This document shows, piece by piece, positions 8,069-16,025 of a DNA stretch of 64,000 nt. This DNA comes from Methylobacter sp. KS41 (GTDB taxonomy: Bacteria > Pseudomonadota > Gammaproteobacteria > Methylococcales > Methylomonadaceae). A model generated the notes under the pieces. It did not search any database and was not told the origin of the DNA. It saw only the letters and a list, made by a program, of their open reading frames with translations. Numbering within the stretch: the stretch's first letter is position 1; every line of letters begins with the position of its first letter. Location: positions 124,001-188,000 of the forward strand of contig PHSP01000002.1 in assembly GCA_002862125.1 (NCBI GenBank), given 5' to 3'. Both the position numbers and the translations under genes were made by a program.

Positions 8069-9433
8069 ATGAAAATACTTATTCTTGGAGCCGGTGTAAC
8101 CGGTTCGTCGGTAGCTGAAGCGTTAGCGAGTGAAGAAAATGAAATTATTGTTATTGATTTCAGGCAAGAACTCCTCGATGCATTAAAAGAACGTTTTGAC
8201 ATTGGAACGGTCGCCGGTAACGCCGCGCATCCATCTATTCTGGAGCAGGCTGAAGTGGAGAAGGCGGACATGGTAATTGCCGTTACCGATAGTGATGAGA
8301 CCAACATGTTGGCCTGTATGATTATTAATACACTGTATTCCCGCCCGAAAACGATTGCCCGGGTCAGGGCAATCGATTATCTGAAAAATCCAAAATTATT
8401 TGGCCCTGATGGCGTTCCAGTTGATATTGTTATCAGTCCGGAACAAATGGTTATGGAGTCTATCCGTAATTTGATCGAGTTTCCCGGGGTTTTACATATT
8501 TCCGACTTTGCAGGCGGACGGGTACGGCTATTTTCGGTTAAAGTGATAGCGGACGGGTTTTTAACGGGAAAAAAAATTAAAACCCTGAAAGAGCGTCTGT
8601 CCGATGGCAAGACTCGCGTAGTAGCGATTTTCAGGCAGGGTAACCCGTTATGCGTGACCGGAGAAGCAAGTATCGAAACCGGCGATGAAGTTTTTTTTGT
8701 GGCGCCCCGCAATGAAGTGCGCAGAGTATTGAAAGAACTGAACAAATTAGAAGATCCGTTAAAGCGCATCATTATTGCCGGTGGAGGCCATATCGGTAAA
8801 CGTCTGGCGCTTGCTTTGGAAGACGGACATCAGGTGAAAATTATTGAAAAAGAATCAAGACGCGCCAATAAAATCGCCAATGATCTTAGTAATACCGTGG
8901 TGCTTTTAGGTGATTGTTCCGATGAAGCTCTATTAATGGATGAATCCATTGACAGCGCTGATCTATTTTGTGCGATTACAGATAACGATGGCGTCAACAT
9001 TATCTCCGCATCCTTGGCAAAAAGCCTGGGAGCGCGAAAAACAATCTGCCTGATTAATCACTTATCGTTCACTAAATTATTGCCGGGCACAGGAATTGAT
9101 GTCATCGTGTTGCCTAATCAGGAAACGCTTGGGAGTATTTTAAAACATGTGCGCCGGGGCGATGTAGCTCAAGTCACCTCTCTTTGCGGCGGCACAGCCG
9201 AAGCAATAGAAGCCATTGCGCATGAAAATGATAGCGAGGAATCCGTGGTTGGACGCCGCGTGGACACGATTAACTTTCCGGCGGGCATTGTGTTGGGCGC
9301 TTTGATTCGTAACCAGGAAGTTATTTCGGTCCACCACGATACCGTTTTTAAAGAAGGCGATCATGTTGTGATGTTTGCGATGGAAAAAAAACTGGTAGCC
9401 AACATCGAGCAAACCTTTCAACGTATCAGATAA
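8069..9433 (+). CDS. trkA: Trk potassium transporter peripheral subunit TrkA
   Basis: 454 residues, the usual length. TrkA is the cytoplasmic NAD-binding gating subunit of the Trk K+ uptake channel. It has two tandem RCK modules: the first with MKILILGAGVTGSSVAEAL (1-19), the second with IIIAGGGHIGKRLALAL (about 234-250). Each is followed by a TrkA-C-type region. trkH follows after 53 bases, so the two form an operon. No Shine-Dalgarno sequence precedes the ATG, and a TATACT box lies immediately upstream, so a leaderless or very short-leader mRNA is possible. Confidence 0.96.
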   Translation: MKILILGAGVTGSSVAEALASEENEIIVIDFRQELLDALKERFDIGTVAGNAAHPSILEQAEVEKADMVIAVTDSDETNMLACMIINTLYSRPKTIARVRAIDYLKNPKLFGPDGVPVDIVISPEQMVMESIRNLIEFPGVLHISDFAGGRVRLFSVKVIADGFLTGKKIKTLKERLSDGKTRVVAIFRQGNPLCVTGEASIETGDEVFFVAPRNEVRRVLKELNKLEDPLKRIIIAGGGHIGKRLALALEDGHQVKIIEKESRRANKIANDLSNTVVLLGDCSDEALLMDESIDSADLFCAITDNDGVNIISASLAKSLGARKTICLINHLSFTKLLPGTGIDVIVLPNQETLGSILKHVRRGDVAQVTSLCGGTAEAIEAIAHENDSEESVVGRRVDTINFPAGIVLGALIRNQEVISVHHDTVFKEGDHVVMFAMEKKLVANIEQTFQRIR

Positions 9434-9486
9434 AGACAGGTTCAACGCGAACCCGCATCAACAAACTGGAGTCTTGAACCTATCTT
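9434..9486 (+). promoter_or_regulatory. Possible hairpin controlling trkH translation
   Basis: The trkA-trkH spacer holds AGGTTCAA at 9438-9445 and its complement TTGAACCT at 9474-9481, with an alternative GGTTC/GAACC pairing inside. The only GGAG (9468-9471) lies in the loop beside the stem, unusually far (15 bases) from the ATG. The fold could hold the ribosome site open or move it closer to the start. This is inference from complementarity only. Confidence 0.35.
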
Positions 9487-10944
9487 ATGAATATCACCTT
9501 TACAATTATTCATATTTTTGGCTTGGTAACAATCGGCTTTGGCGGCTTGATGTCCACTTGCCTGATAACTTCAAAAATAACCGGAGATGGCGCAACTAAC
9601 GCTTTTTTTGATGGTACTGTGATTACCCTTCTGGTGGGGGCGCTGATGTATTTTCCGACCTTATGGACGCCTAAAAAGGTATCGCGGCAAGCGGGCTTTT
9701 TGCTGGTGGCAACTATCTGGTCATTAACCCCGGTTCTTTGTTCCATGCCGTTGATGATTTATATGCCGGCGCTCAGCTTTATTGATGCGTATTTTGAGGC
9801 CGTTTCCGGTCTTACCACGACGGGCGCTACAATACTCAGCGGTATCGACGATTTACCTATGTCAGTTAACCTTTGGCGATGTGAGTTGAATTGGGTCGCC
9901 GGAATGGGTGTTATTATTTTCGCAGTTGCTATTTTGCCTATTCTGGGTATCGGCGGCATGCAGTTATATAAAGCGGAATCACCGGGCTCTGTCAAAGAGT
10001 CAGATTTACCACCGCGCATAGCTCAAACCGCGAAAGCCTTATGGCTGGTTTATGCGGGTATTACGCTGGCTTGTATTATTGCTTTGCATCTGGCCGGGAT
10101 GAATTGGTTTGATGCAATCTGCCATGCCTTTTCCGCGATGAGTCTGGGAGGGTTTTCAACGCATGACGGCAGTGTTGGATTTTTCAATTCGCTGTCTATC
10201 GAGATGGTGCTGACAATCTTTCAATTGTTGGCGGCTATTAATTTTTCCACCCATTTCCTGGCGCTTCGGAAGCAATCGCTCAATCCATATTTTGAAGACA
10301 GGGAAGCCAGATATTTTTTGACGGTAGTTTTGGGGAGTTGTATTTTAGCGGCATTGATATTATGGCGCGCGGGCACTTATCCGGATTTTTTTACCGCCTT
10401 GCGCTACGCAACCTTTAATTTGGTCTCTATCGCTACAGACGGGGGCTTCTCCAACCAGAACTTCAATCAATGGCCTATTTTCGTGCCGATGTGGATGTTA
10501 TTTTTGTGCTGTATTTCCGCTTCTTCCGGCTCCACGGGCGGCGGTATTCGCATGATTCGCACCATTATCCTAATGAAGCAGACATCCCTGGAGATGTTTA
10601 AATTTATTCATCCTTTTGCAGTCAGGCCATTAAAAATCGGTGAAATGGTAATCAGCAATCACATTGTTAACTCTGTGACGGGATTCATTTTCCTGTATTT
10701 CATTAGTGTTGTTATTCTGGTATTCACATTGCTATTGAGCGGCCTGGATTTTATGACCGCATTCTCTGCAATCATCTCTTGCTTTAATAACGCTGGTCCC
10801 GGATTAAATGAAGTAGGTCCTGGGAATAATTACGCCGGGCTAAACGATTTTCAAAAAGCCGTATGCACCTTTGCGATGCTTTTAGGGCGCGTGCAAATAT
10901 TCTCCATCGTTATTTTATTCGTACCGGAGTTTTGGAGAAAATAG
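9487..10944 (+). CDS. trkH: Trk potassium transporter membrane subunit TrkH/TrkG
   Basis: 485 residues with about ten hydrophobic segments, the K+-conducting subunit of the Trk system in the inner membrane. The four pore-loop selectivity regions are visible as VSGLTTTGATIL (about 109-120), HAFSAMSLGGFSTHD (about 213-227), SIATDGGFSNQNF (about 315-327) and ISCFNNAGPGLNEVGP (about 433-448). The SGSTGGGIRMIR segment (about 347-358) is also typical. It follows trkA in the same direction, so regulatory and membrane subunits are made together. Confidence 0.95.
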   Translation: MNITFTIIHIFGLVTIGFGGLMSTCLITSKITGDGATNAFFDGTVITLLVGALMYFPTLWTPKKVSRQAGFLLVATIWSLTPVLCSMPLMIYMPALSFIDAYFEAVSGLTTTGATILSGIDDLPMSVNLWRCELNWVAGMGVIIFAVAILPILGIGGMQLYKAESPGSVKESDLPPRIAQTAKALWLVYAGITLACIIALHLAGMNWFDAICHAFSAMSLGGFSTHDGSVGFFNSLSIEMVLTIFQLLAAINFSTHFLALRKQSLNPYFEDREARYFLTVVLGSCILAALILWRAGTYPDFFTALRYATFNLVSIATDGGFSNQNFNQWPIFVPMWMLFLCCISASSGSTGGGIRMIRTIILMKQTSLEMFKFIHPFAVRPLKIGEMVISNHIVNSVTGFIFLYFISVVILVFTLLLSGLDFMTAFSAIISCFNNAGPGLNEVGPGNNYAGLNDFQKAVCTFAMLLGRVQIFSIVILFVPEFWRK

Positions 10945-11035
10945 ACCTGTTATTTGTCGCCTTCATTAAGCGGATGAACAGGATGATAAACGTCCCGGTT
11001 TACTCTATTTACTGCTAGATCGCTTCACGGTTTTT

Positions 11036-11572
11036 TTGACAGTGACTGATGCTTCAAGACTATTTTTTGCATTATGGCCCGATGTTCAAACCAGACTTGA
11101 AATAGCGCGCTTGTGCCGCTCGATTGAGGCTAAAGGATTCAGGCCGGTGCATCCGCAAAACCTTCATGCGACGCTGGTATTTTTAGGGTGTGTTGATGCA
11201 GCCTCTGAATCATTGCTTAGACGCTCCGTCACGAGAATTTCCGCCAACCCTTTTATTCTGACGTTTGATCAGTTAAGTTTTTGGAGCAAACCCAGGGTTG
11301 TATGTCTTACCTGCTCGCAAATAGCTGAAGAGGTGGAGTTATTGGCAGCCGGATTGAACAGGGAAGTTGAAAGCTGCGGTTTACAAACTGAAAACAGACC
11401 TTATATGCCCCATATTACATTGGCCAGACATGCCCGCTATTTGCCGGACATAAGCTTTGAGCCGGTTGTCTGGCGCGCCGGATCATTCTGTCTGGTCGAG
11501 TCATGCAGTGAGCCAGGCGGTGTTAATTACCAGGTGAGGCAGGAATGGCCTTTTATCAAAACAACAGTTTAG
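11036..11572 (+). CDS. thpR: RNA 2',3'-cyclic phosphodiesterase ThpR (2'-5' RNA ligase family)
   Basis: 178-residue 2H phosphoesterase. Both HXTX catalytic motifs are present: HATL (about residue 43) and HITL (about residue 126), in the contexts NLHATLVFLG and MPHITLAR. The family opens 2',3'-cyclic phosphates and can reversibly join 2'-5' RNA ends in vitro. No ATG is available at the N-terminus: the frame opens with TTG at 11036, and GTG at 11042 is an equally possible start; neither has a clear ribosome site. It converges with xseA, separated by a strong hairpin. Confidence 0.85.
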   Translation: MTVTDASRLFFALWPDVQTRLEIARLCRSIEAKGFRPVHPQNLHATLVFLGCVDAASESLLRRSVTRISANPFILTFDQLSFWSKPRVVCLTCSQIAEEVELLAAGLNREVESCGLQTENRPYMPHITLARHARYLPDISFEPVVWRAGSFCLVESCSEPGGVNYQVRQEWPFIKTTV

Positions 11573-11593
11573 GAAACTCGAAGTAAATAATGC

Positions 11594-11644
11594 GCCACGG
11601 ATTCACAGATTATGCTTTTAATTTATAATCTGCGAATCTGTGGC
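11594..11644. terminator. Long hairpin between convergent thpR and xseA
   Basis: A 51-base nearly complete inverted repeat: GCCACGGATTCACAGATTAT on the left pairs with ATAATCTGCGAATCTGTGGC on the right around a short AT-rich loop, with a few mismatches. It sits between two converging genes and could stop transcription from both sides, although the flanking T-runs are short. It could also be a copy of a dispersed palindromic repeat. Confidence 0.5.
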
Positions 11645-11655
11645 TAATGTGTCCC

Positions 11656-13008
11656 TTATTCAACCTCTTTAACTTGACTGGTAAAGCGGCCTTCGGCGAG
11701 ACGTGTTTCAACCATGTCGCCAGAGCTTAGTTGTTCTGTAGACCGGACGATTTTCCCTGATGGCTGGTGGATTACCATGGCGTATCCCCGGTTTAGCGTT
11801 GCCAAGGGGCTGACAGCATGCAATGTCTGACTGCAATTTGATAATTGCTGGTTCAGCCATTCAAGTTTGTGGCGGGTTGCAGTTATCAGGCGCTTACTCA
11901 AATAGTCCTGTTTTTGTTTATAGTTGCTTATGCTTACCGCAGGGCTGTGTTGCCATAATTTAGCTATTTTTGCCTCAACAAGGCTTTTATTTTGACGGAG
12001 CCTTGTTTGTAAGGACTGATTTAGCCTTAATTCAAGTTCGTCCATGCGTTGCGCATTTCTTGCCAGTTTCTGTCCGGGATGTTGCTGTTGCAAGCGTTTG
12101 CCTAACCAGACTAATGACTGCTGTTTTTGGCTTAACTTTCGTTGCATTTGTTGCCGCAATCGCGCTTCCAATTGAACGAAGCGGGATAGCCATTCCTGTT
12201 GATCCGGCGTGGCGTGCTCTGCGGCTGCCGAGGGTGTTGCGGCGCGTAAATCGGCGACAAAGTCTGCGATGCTCACGTCTGTTTCGTGACCTACCGCTGA
12301 AATTACCGGGATTTTACTGGCAAATATGGCGCGGGCGACCATTTCTTCATTGAAAGCCCAAAGATCTTCCAGCGATCCGCCGCCCCGTCCCAAAATAATA
12401 ACGTCGCACTGTTTATGTTCATTGGCCATGGCTATCGCTCTGGCAATTTCATGTTTTGCATTGTCTCCTTGGACGGACACCGGATAAATAATAACAGGGA
12501 CAGCTGAAAAACGTCTTCGTAATACAGTGAGTATATCCCGGATTGCCGCGCCTGACGGCGACGTGATGACGCCGATCGTTTTAGGCAGGGGAGGGAGGCT
12601 TTGTTTATACGCGCTATCGAACAGGCCTTCATCCGACAGTTTTTGCTTTAGCGCTTCAAATGCCTGTCGTAAAGCGCCATCCCCCGCCTCTTCTATATGT
12701 TCGACAATGAGCTGGAAATCACCTCTGGGTTCGTAAAGGCTTACTTGCGCCCTAACAATCACTTGTTTACCGTTTTCCGGTTTGTATCCCAGTCTGCGTT
12801 GCTGGGAGCGGAACATTGCGCAGCGTACCTGTGCATTTGCATCTTTCAGCGAAAAATAAACATGGCCTGAAGAAGGCGTGCTTAAGTTGGATATTTCTCC
12901 TTCAACCAAAACACTTAAAAAATGCTCGCCCAGTAATTGACTGGTTGCCCGGTTGAGTTGTGTAACAGTCAATATAGCGCGTTGCGTTTGAGTTGAAGTG
13001 GAGTTCAT
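11656..13008 (-). CDS. xseA: Exodeoxyribonuclease VII large subunit
   Basis: About 450 residues from ATG 13006-13008 (MNSTSTQTQRAILTV). The longer frame to 13077 adds residues that the family lacks. The N-terminal OB-fold contains LTVTQLNRATSQLL and GEISNLSTPSSGHVYFSLKD; the catalytic domain has GVITSPSGAAIRDIL (about 140-154), ILGRGGGSLEDLWAFNEE and SAVGHETDVSIADFVADLRA; a long coiled coil follows, then the C-terminal NRGYAMV motif. With XseB it degrades single-stranded DNA into oligonucleotides. xseB is not adjacent, which is common. It is divergently arranged with the guanidinium exporter. Confidence 0.95.
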   Translation of the reverse strand: MNSTSTQTQRAILTVTQLNRATSQLLGEHFLSVLVEGEISNLSTPSSGHVYFSLKDANAQVRCAMFRSQQRRLGYKPENGKQVIVRAQVSLYEPRGDFQLIVEHIEEAGDGALRQAFEALKQKLSDEGLFDSAYKQSLPPLPKTIGVITSPSGAAIRDILTVLRRRFSAVPVIIYPVSVQGDNAKHEIARAIAMANEHKQCDVIILGRGGGSLEDLWAFNEEMVARAIFASKIPVISAVGHETDVSIADFVADLRAATPSAAAEHATPDQQEWLSRFVQLEARLRQQMQRKLSQKQQSLVWLGKRLQQQHPGQKLARNAQRMDELELRLNQSLQTRLRQNKSLVEAKIAKLWQHSPAVSISNYKQKQDYLSKRLITATRHKLEWLNQQLSNCSQTLHAVSPLATLNRGYAMVIHQPSGKIVRSTEQLSSGDMVETRLAEGRFTSQVKEVE

Positions 13009-13034
13009 CGCCGGATAATAGAGAATGAGTGCAG

Positions 13035-13064
13035 GGATATTTTGCAGTCTATTGTAAAATATCC
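13035..13064. repeat. Inverted repeat in the xseA/gdx divergent promoter region
   Basis: GGATATTTT at 13035-13043 and AAAATATCC at 13056-13064 are perfect 9-base complements separated by 12 bases. The repeat fills the centre of the 87-base region between the divergent xseA and exporter genes. It may be an operator for either promoter or a hairpin in the exporter leader. It does not show the ACGR-loop pair of a guanidine-II riboswitch. Confidence 0.45.
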
Positions 13065-13095
13065 GGCTTTTATGCACAAAGAAAGAGGGTTGTTC

Positions 13096-13416
13096 ATGGC
13101 GTGGTTGCTTTTATTTTCTGCGGGCTTCGTAGAAATTATCTTTGCTTTAAGTCTTAAATATAACCAAGGCTTTACCAAACTTTGGCCCAGCATAACTACT
13201 GCGTTATCGGGAATCGGCAGTTTTGGCTTGCTAATGTGGGCGCTAAAAACCTTGCCGTTAGGAACTGCGTATGCTGTTTGGACGGGCATGGGAGCAGTGG
13301 GCGTGGCAATACTGGGCATCATTTTATTTAAAGAATCAGTCGATTGGTTCCGGTTGCTGTCGCTTGCTTTAGTGATTGCCGGGATTATCGGGCTTAAATT
13401 AACGGATAGCCAGTAG
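13096..13416 (+). CDS. gdx: SMR-family guanidinium exporter Gdx (SugE type)
   Basis: 106 residues with four transmembrane helices, the small-multidrug-resistance fold. Family-defining residues are Glu13 in helix 1 (SAGFVEIIFAL) and the Gdx-type AYAVWTGMGAVG stretch in helix 3. Members exchange guanidinium for protons; older literature calls them SugE and links them to quaternary ammonium resistance. The start at 13096 is fixed by AGAGGG (13084-13089) six bases upstream; the frame extends further but without family similarity. The next gene, tusB, begins two bases after the stop, so exporter and sulfur-relay genes are probably co-transcribed, an odd pairing. Confidence 0.9.
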   Translation: MAWLLLFSAGFVEIIFALSLKYNQGFTKLWPSITTALSGIGSFGLLMWALKTLPLGTAYAVWTGMGAVGVAILGIILFKESVDWFRLLSLALVIAGIIGLKLTDSQ

Positions 13417-13417
13417 T

Positions 13418-13708
13418 ATGCTGCATCTTATTTTTCAGTCGCCCATTGAAACAGCAATTCTGGAGCGGATTGATTCAGGAGATGACGTGGTGTTTCTTGA
13501 AAACTCGGTTCTGCGTATTCTGCAAAAAGGCGGATTATGCGGCATATTGACCGGTTTGCTAAAGCGGAACCGTCTTTGCGTTTTGGCTGATGAAATTGAT
13601 ATTAGAGGCATCACTGCTGATGAATTGGTTAACGGTATCGAGGTGATTGATTATGCGGAGCTGGTCAAGTTGACAGTTAAAAACGCGGTGATTCAATCAT
13701 GGTCTTGA
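13418..13708 (+). CDS. tusB: Sulfur-relay protein TusB/DsrH
   Basis: 96 residues of the DsrH/TusB family. The start MLHLIFQSPIETAILERI and VVFLENSVLRIL are characteristic. In the TusBCD hexamer TusB is a non-catalytic partner of TusC and TusD, and the complex passes persulfide sulfur toward TusE and MnmA for 2-thiouridine in tRNA; the DsrEFH version works in sulfur oxidation. Only B is found here, with no C or D alongside. The stop overlaps the following dsrC-like gene, and the start is 2 bases from gdx. Confidence 0.85.
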   Translation: MLHLIFQSPIETAILERIDSGDDVVFLENSVLRILQKGGLCGILTGLLKRNRLCVLADEIDIRGITADELVNGIEVIDYAELVKLTVKNAVIQSWS

Positions 13709-14031
13709 TGGTTAACAAAGGCAGTCTGGAAACGACTGACCAGGGTTTTTTAGTCAAGGCATCCGACTGGAATGAAGAGGTCGCCGAGCGGCTGGGTGAG
13801 TTAAATAATATTCCGTTAAATGACGCGCGCTGGGAAATCATTCTGTTTATTCGTCATTATTATATGCAATTTAAACATTTGCCCAATGCCAGGGTTTTTA
13901 CTAAAGCAATTGCCAGGGAATTAGGGGAGGACAAAGGCAACAGCCGGTATTTGCATAAGCTGTTTCCTGATGGCCCGTTGAAATATGCCTGTAAGCTGGC
14001 CGGATTGCCAAAACCGCCGGCTTGTTTGTAA
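13699..14031 (+). CDS. DsrC/TusE-family sulfur carrier with both redox cysteines
   Basis: 110 residues. The family core is clear: WEIILFIRHYYMQF, GEDKGNSRYLHKLFPDGP and C-terminal KLAGLPKPPACL. The swinging arm carries Cys98 and Cys109 separated by ten residues, the CX10C pattern of true DsrC. E. coli TusE has only the last cysteine, with Thr at the other position as I recall it. The protein may therefore be able to form the intramolecular disulfide or trisulfide of DsrC. ATG 13699 overlaps tusB by ten bases; ATG 13708 overlaps its TGA stop directly and may be the real start. No dsrAB is in the window. Confidence 0.85.
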   Translation: MVLMVNKGSLETTDQGFLVKASDWNEEVAERLGELNNIPLNDARWEIILFIRHYYMQFKHLPNARVFTKAIARELGEDKGNSRYLHKLFPDGPLKYACKLAGLPKPPACL

Positions 14032-14054
14032 GATTAACTTCAGTTAATCACGTT

Positions 14055-14450
14055 CTACGCCTGTTTAAAACGATGTATCAACCGTCTTTCTTTTTTGTTC
14101 GGCTTATGGTCCTGGCCGCTAAAATCAAAAAGTTCGCGCTGTTCTCGCTGCTGAATAATTTGCCGTTGGCGCTTTGCCAGACTTTCGGCTGTTTCTTCAT
14201 AGAGTAAGACCGCTTCGCTAGCCGGTCGCCGTTGCTTGGAAAGGGCGATAATTGTGATATCCCAACGCAGTCCGTCTTTGCTTATGGAGAGCAGAGTTCC
14301 CGGTTTGATGTCTTTTCCGGGTTTTGCGCGTTGATTGTTAACATGAACCTTTCCTCCGGAAATAGCGTCAGCAGCCAGCTTGCGCGTTTTAAAAAAACGC
14401 GCGGTCCATAACCATTTATCCAGGCGAATCGTTTCGAGTTCAGTCTGCAC
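14055..14450 (-). CDS. hslR: Ribosome-associated heat shock protein Hsp15
   Basis: 131 residues, near the length of E. coli Hsp15. An S4 RNA-binding domain spans about 8-65 (RLDKWLWTARFFKTRKLAADAI, then GGKVHVNNQRAKPGKDI), and the C-terminal third is basic (KKERRLIHRFKQA). Hsp15 binds free 50S subunits carrying a stalled nascent chain. The gene starts 7 bases after ispH and shares its strand, so the two are probably one transcript. Confidence 0.92.
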   Translation of the reverse strand: MQTELETIRLDKWLWTARFFKTRKLAADAISGGKVHVNNQRAKPGKDIKPGTLLSISKDGLRWDITIIALSKQRRPASEAVLLYEETAESLAKRQRQIIQQREQRELFDFSGQDHKPNKKERRLIHRFKQA

Positions 14451-14457
14451 CCGGGCT

Positions 14458-15399
14458 CTATTGTTTTGTTAGGCCTTTAGGCAAGGAAAACACAACTTTT
14501 TCTTCTATGCCCTGAATTTCAACTGCCGATTCTCCGCCCCACTGCTTCAACTGATTAATCACTTCCTGCACCAGTACCTCAGGAGCGGAAGCGCCTGCGG
14601 TAACGCCGACTACATTAACATCATCAAACCAGCTTCGCTGCATATCATTTGCCGTATCAATCAGATAGGCTTTTTTACCCAGTTGTTCGGCAATTTCTCG
14701 TAAACGGTTGGAATTGGAACTGTTGATAGAGCCGACAACAAGAATCGTATCAGCGTTTTTTGCCAGTTCAAATACCGCATCCTGGCGGTTTTGGGTAGCG
14801 TAACAGATATCGTCTTTTTTCTGCTCCTGAATGGATGTAAAGCGCTTTTTCAAGGCATCGACCATGATTTTGGTATCGGTCATCGATAAGGTTGTTTGGG
14901 TTACGTAAGCCAGATTATCCGGATTATTGACTACTAATTTTTCAACGTCTTCAGGAGTTTCCACCAGATAAATGCCGCCATTTTCAGTGCATTTTTCATA
15001 TTGTCCCATCGTGCCTTCAACTTCGGGATGTCCTGCGTGACCGATGAGTATAACTTCCCGGTCAGATTTTGCATGTTTGGCAACCTGTATGTGGACCTTC
15101 GTCACCAATGGGCAGGTTGCGTCAAAAACCGTCAGGTTGCGTTCACGAGCTTCCTGCTGTACTTGTTTGGAAACGCCATGCGCGCTGAAAATCAAGTAAG
15201 AACCGACGGGCACGTCGGTTAATTCTTCAATGAAGATAGCCCCTTTTTCTTTAAGGCCGTCAACAACCGTACGGTTATGTACAACTTCATGGCGGACATA
15301 AATTGGCGCGCCAAATGTTTCGATGGCTTGGTCCACAATTTCTATGGCGCGGTCAACGCCGGCACAGAATCCACGGGGGTTAGCGAGTACAATTTGCAT
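14458..15399 (-). CDS. ispH: 4-hydroxy-3-methylbut-2-enyl diphosphate reductase IspH
   Basis: 313 residues, normal length. The last enzyme of the MEP pathway reduces HMBPP to IPP and DMAPP using a [4Fe-4S] cluster. The three cluster cysteines are in [11 protein letters not shown] (Cys12), [11 protein letters not shown] (about Cys95) and [10 protein letters not shown] (about Cys199). [15 protein letters not shown] and [15 protein letters not shown]-type segments (here [15 protein letters not shown]) complete the signature. hslR follows in the same operon. This shows that isoprenoids are made by the non-mevalonate route. Confidence 0.96.
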   Translation of the reverse strand: MQIVLANPRGFCAGVDRAIEIVDQAIETFGAPIYVRHEVVHNRTVVDGLKEKGAIFIEELTDVPVGSYLIFSAHGVSKQVQQEARERNLTVFDATCPLVTKVHIQVAKHAKSDREVILIGHAGHPEVEGTMGQYEKCTENGGIYLVETPEDVEKLVVNNPDNLAYVTQTTLSMTDTKIMVDALKKRFTSIQEQKKDDICYATQNRQDAVFELAKNADTILVVGSINSSNSNRLREIAEQLGKKAYLIDTANDMQRSWFDDVNVVGVTAGASAPEVLVQEVINQLKQWGGESAVEIQGIEEKVVFSLPKGLTKQ

Positions 15400-15435
15400 A
15401 TCTTGACTTCATAGGTTGGTTAATATGAAGCTATT

Positions 15436-15921
15436 TTAACTCAACATTGTTTCCGATACGATAATTCCGTCCAGATCCGCATATAAAAAATGGTCTTTCT
15501 TGAAATTCACGCCCGCGAAAGTAACTAACAAATCGCGGTCGCCATGATCCTTTTTATGGCTTTTTAAGGGATGCGCATGTAGTGCGCGAATGCCTATCGG
15601 CTGTTGAGCTATGAGAGCGGAGTCCCGGATGCAGCCATAAACGACTATTCCCTGCCAGCCATTGCTTACGGCAAGCTTTGCCAGATCAATGTCAATCAGA
15701 GCGCAGCGGTGCGAACCGCCGCCATCAATGACTAATACTTTGTTTTGCACTTTTTCTTGCAGAGTTGTAAGGACTAAAACATTATCCTCAAAAACTTTAA
15801 GGGTTGTGATTTGCCCGCAGAACGCCGGATTAGCGCCGTAAAACATAAACATGGGCTCCGCAATCTGGAAGTGATCTTCTCCTGAATGGGCGTCGCAAAG
15901 ACTGGCGGTGGTAAAAGTCAT
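15436..15921 (-). CDS. rraA: Ribonuclease E activity regulator RraA
   Basis: 161 residues. RraA is a trimeric ring protein that inhibits RNase E; relatives act as aldolases. Family segments are TASLCDAHSGEDHFQIAEP near the N-terminus, the DGGGSHRCALIDIDLAKLA stretch (about 66-84), GIVVYGCIRDSA and the late FAGVNFKKDHFLYADLDGI. The length fits RraA rather than the longer methyltransferase-like homologues. It is transcribed in the same direction as ispH-hslR and trhP but with gaps, so its transcription unit is unclear. Confidence 0.92.
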   Translation of the reverse strand: MTFTTASLCDAHSGEDHFQIAEPMFMFYGANPAFCGQITTLKVFEDNVLVLTTLQEKVQNKVLVIDGGGSHRCALIDIDLAKLAVSNGWQGIVVYGCIRDSALIAQQPIGIRALHAHPLKSHKKDHGDRDLLVTFAGVNFKKDHFLYADLDGIIVSETMLS

Positions 15922-16025
15922 GATTTAAATATCGAAAAGGTTAAAGGAGCAAGGTACAAGGCTGAAGGCTTAAAGTCAAAATCCTTATTAATTTGAAGAG
16001 GAAGCATCTGTGCCTTTAGCCTGAT

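Noticed and set aside
13009-13095. Guanidine riboswitch before gdx
   Set aside because: The region is too short for types I or III and lacks the paired ACGR loops of type II; only an AT-rich inverted repeat is present.
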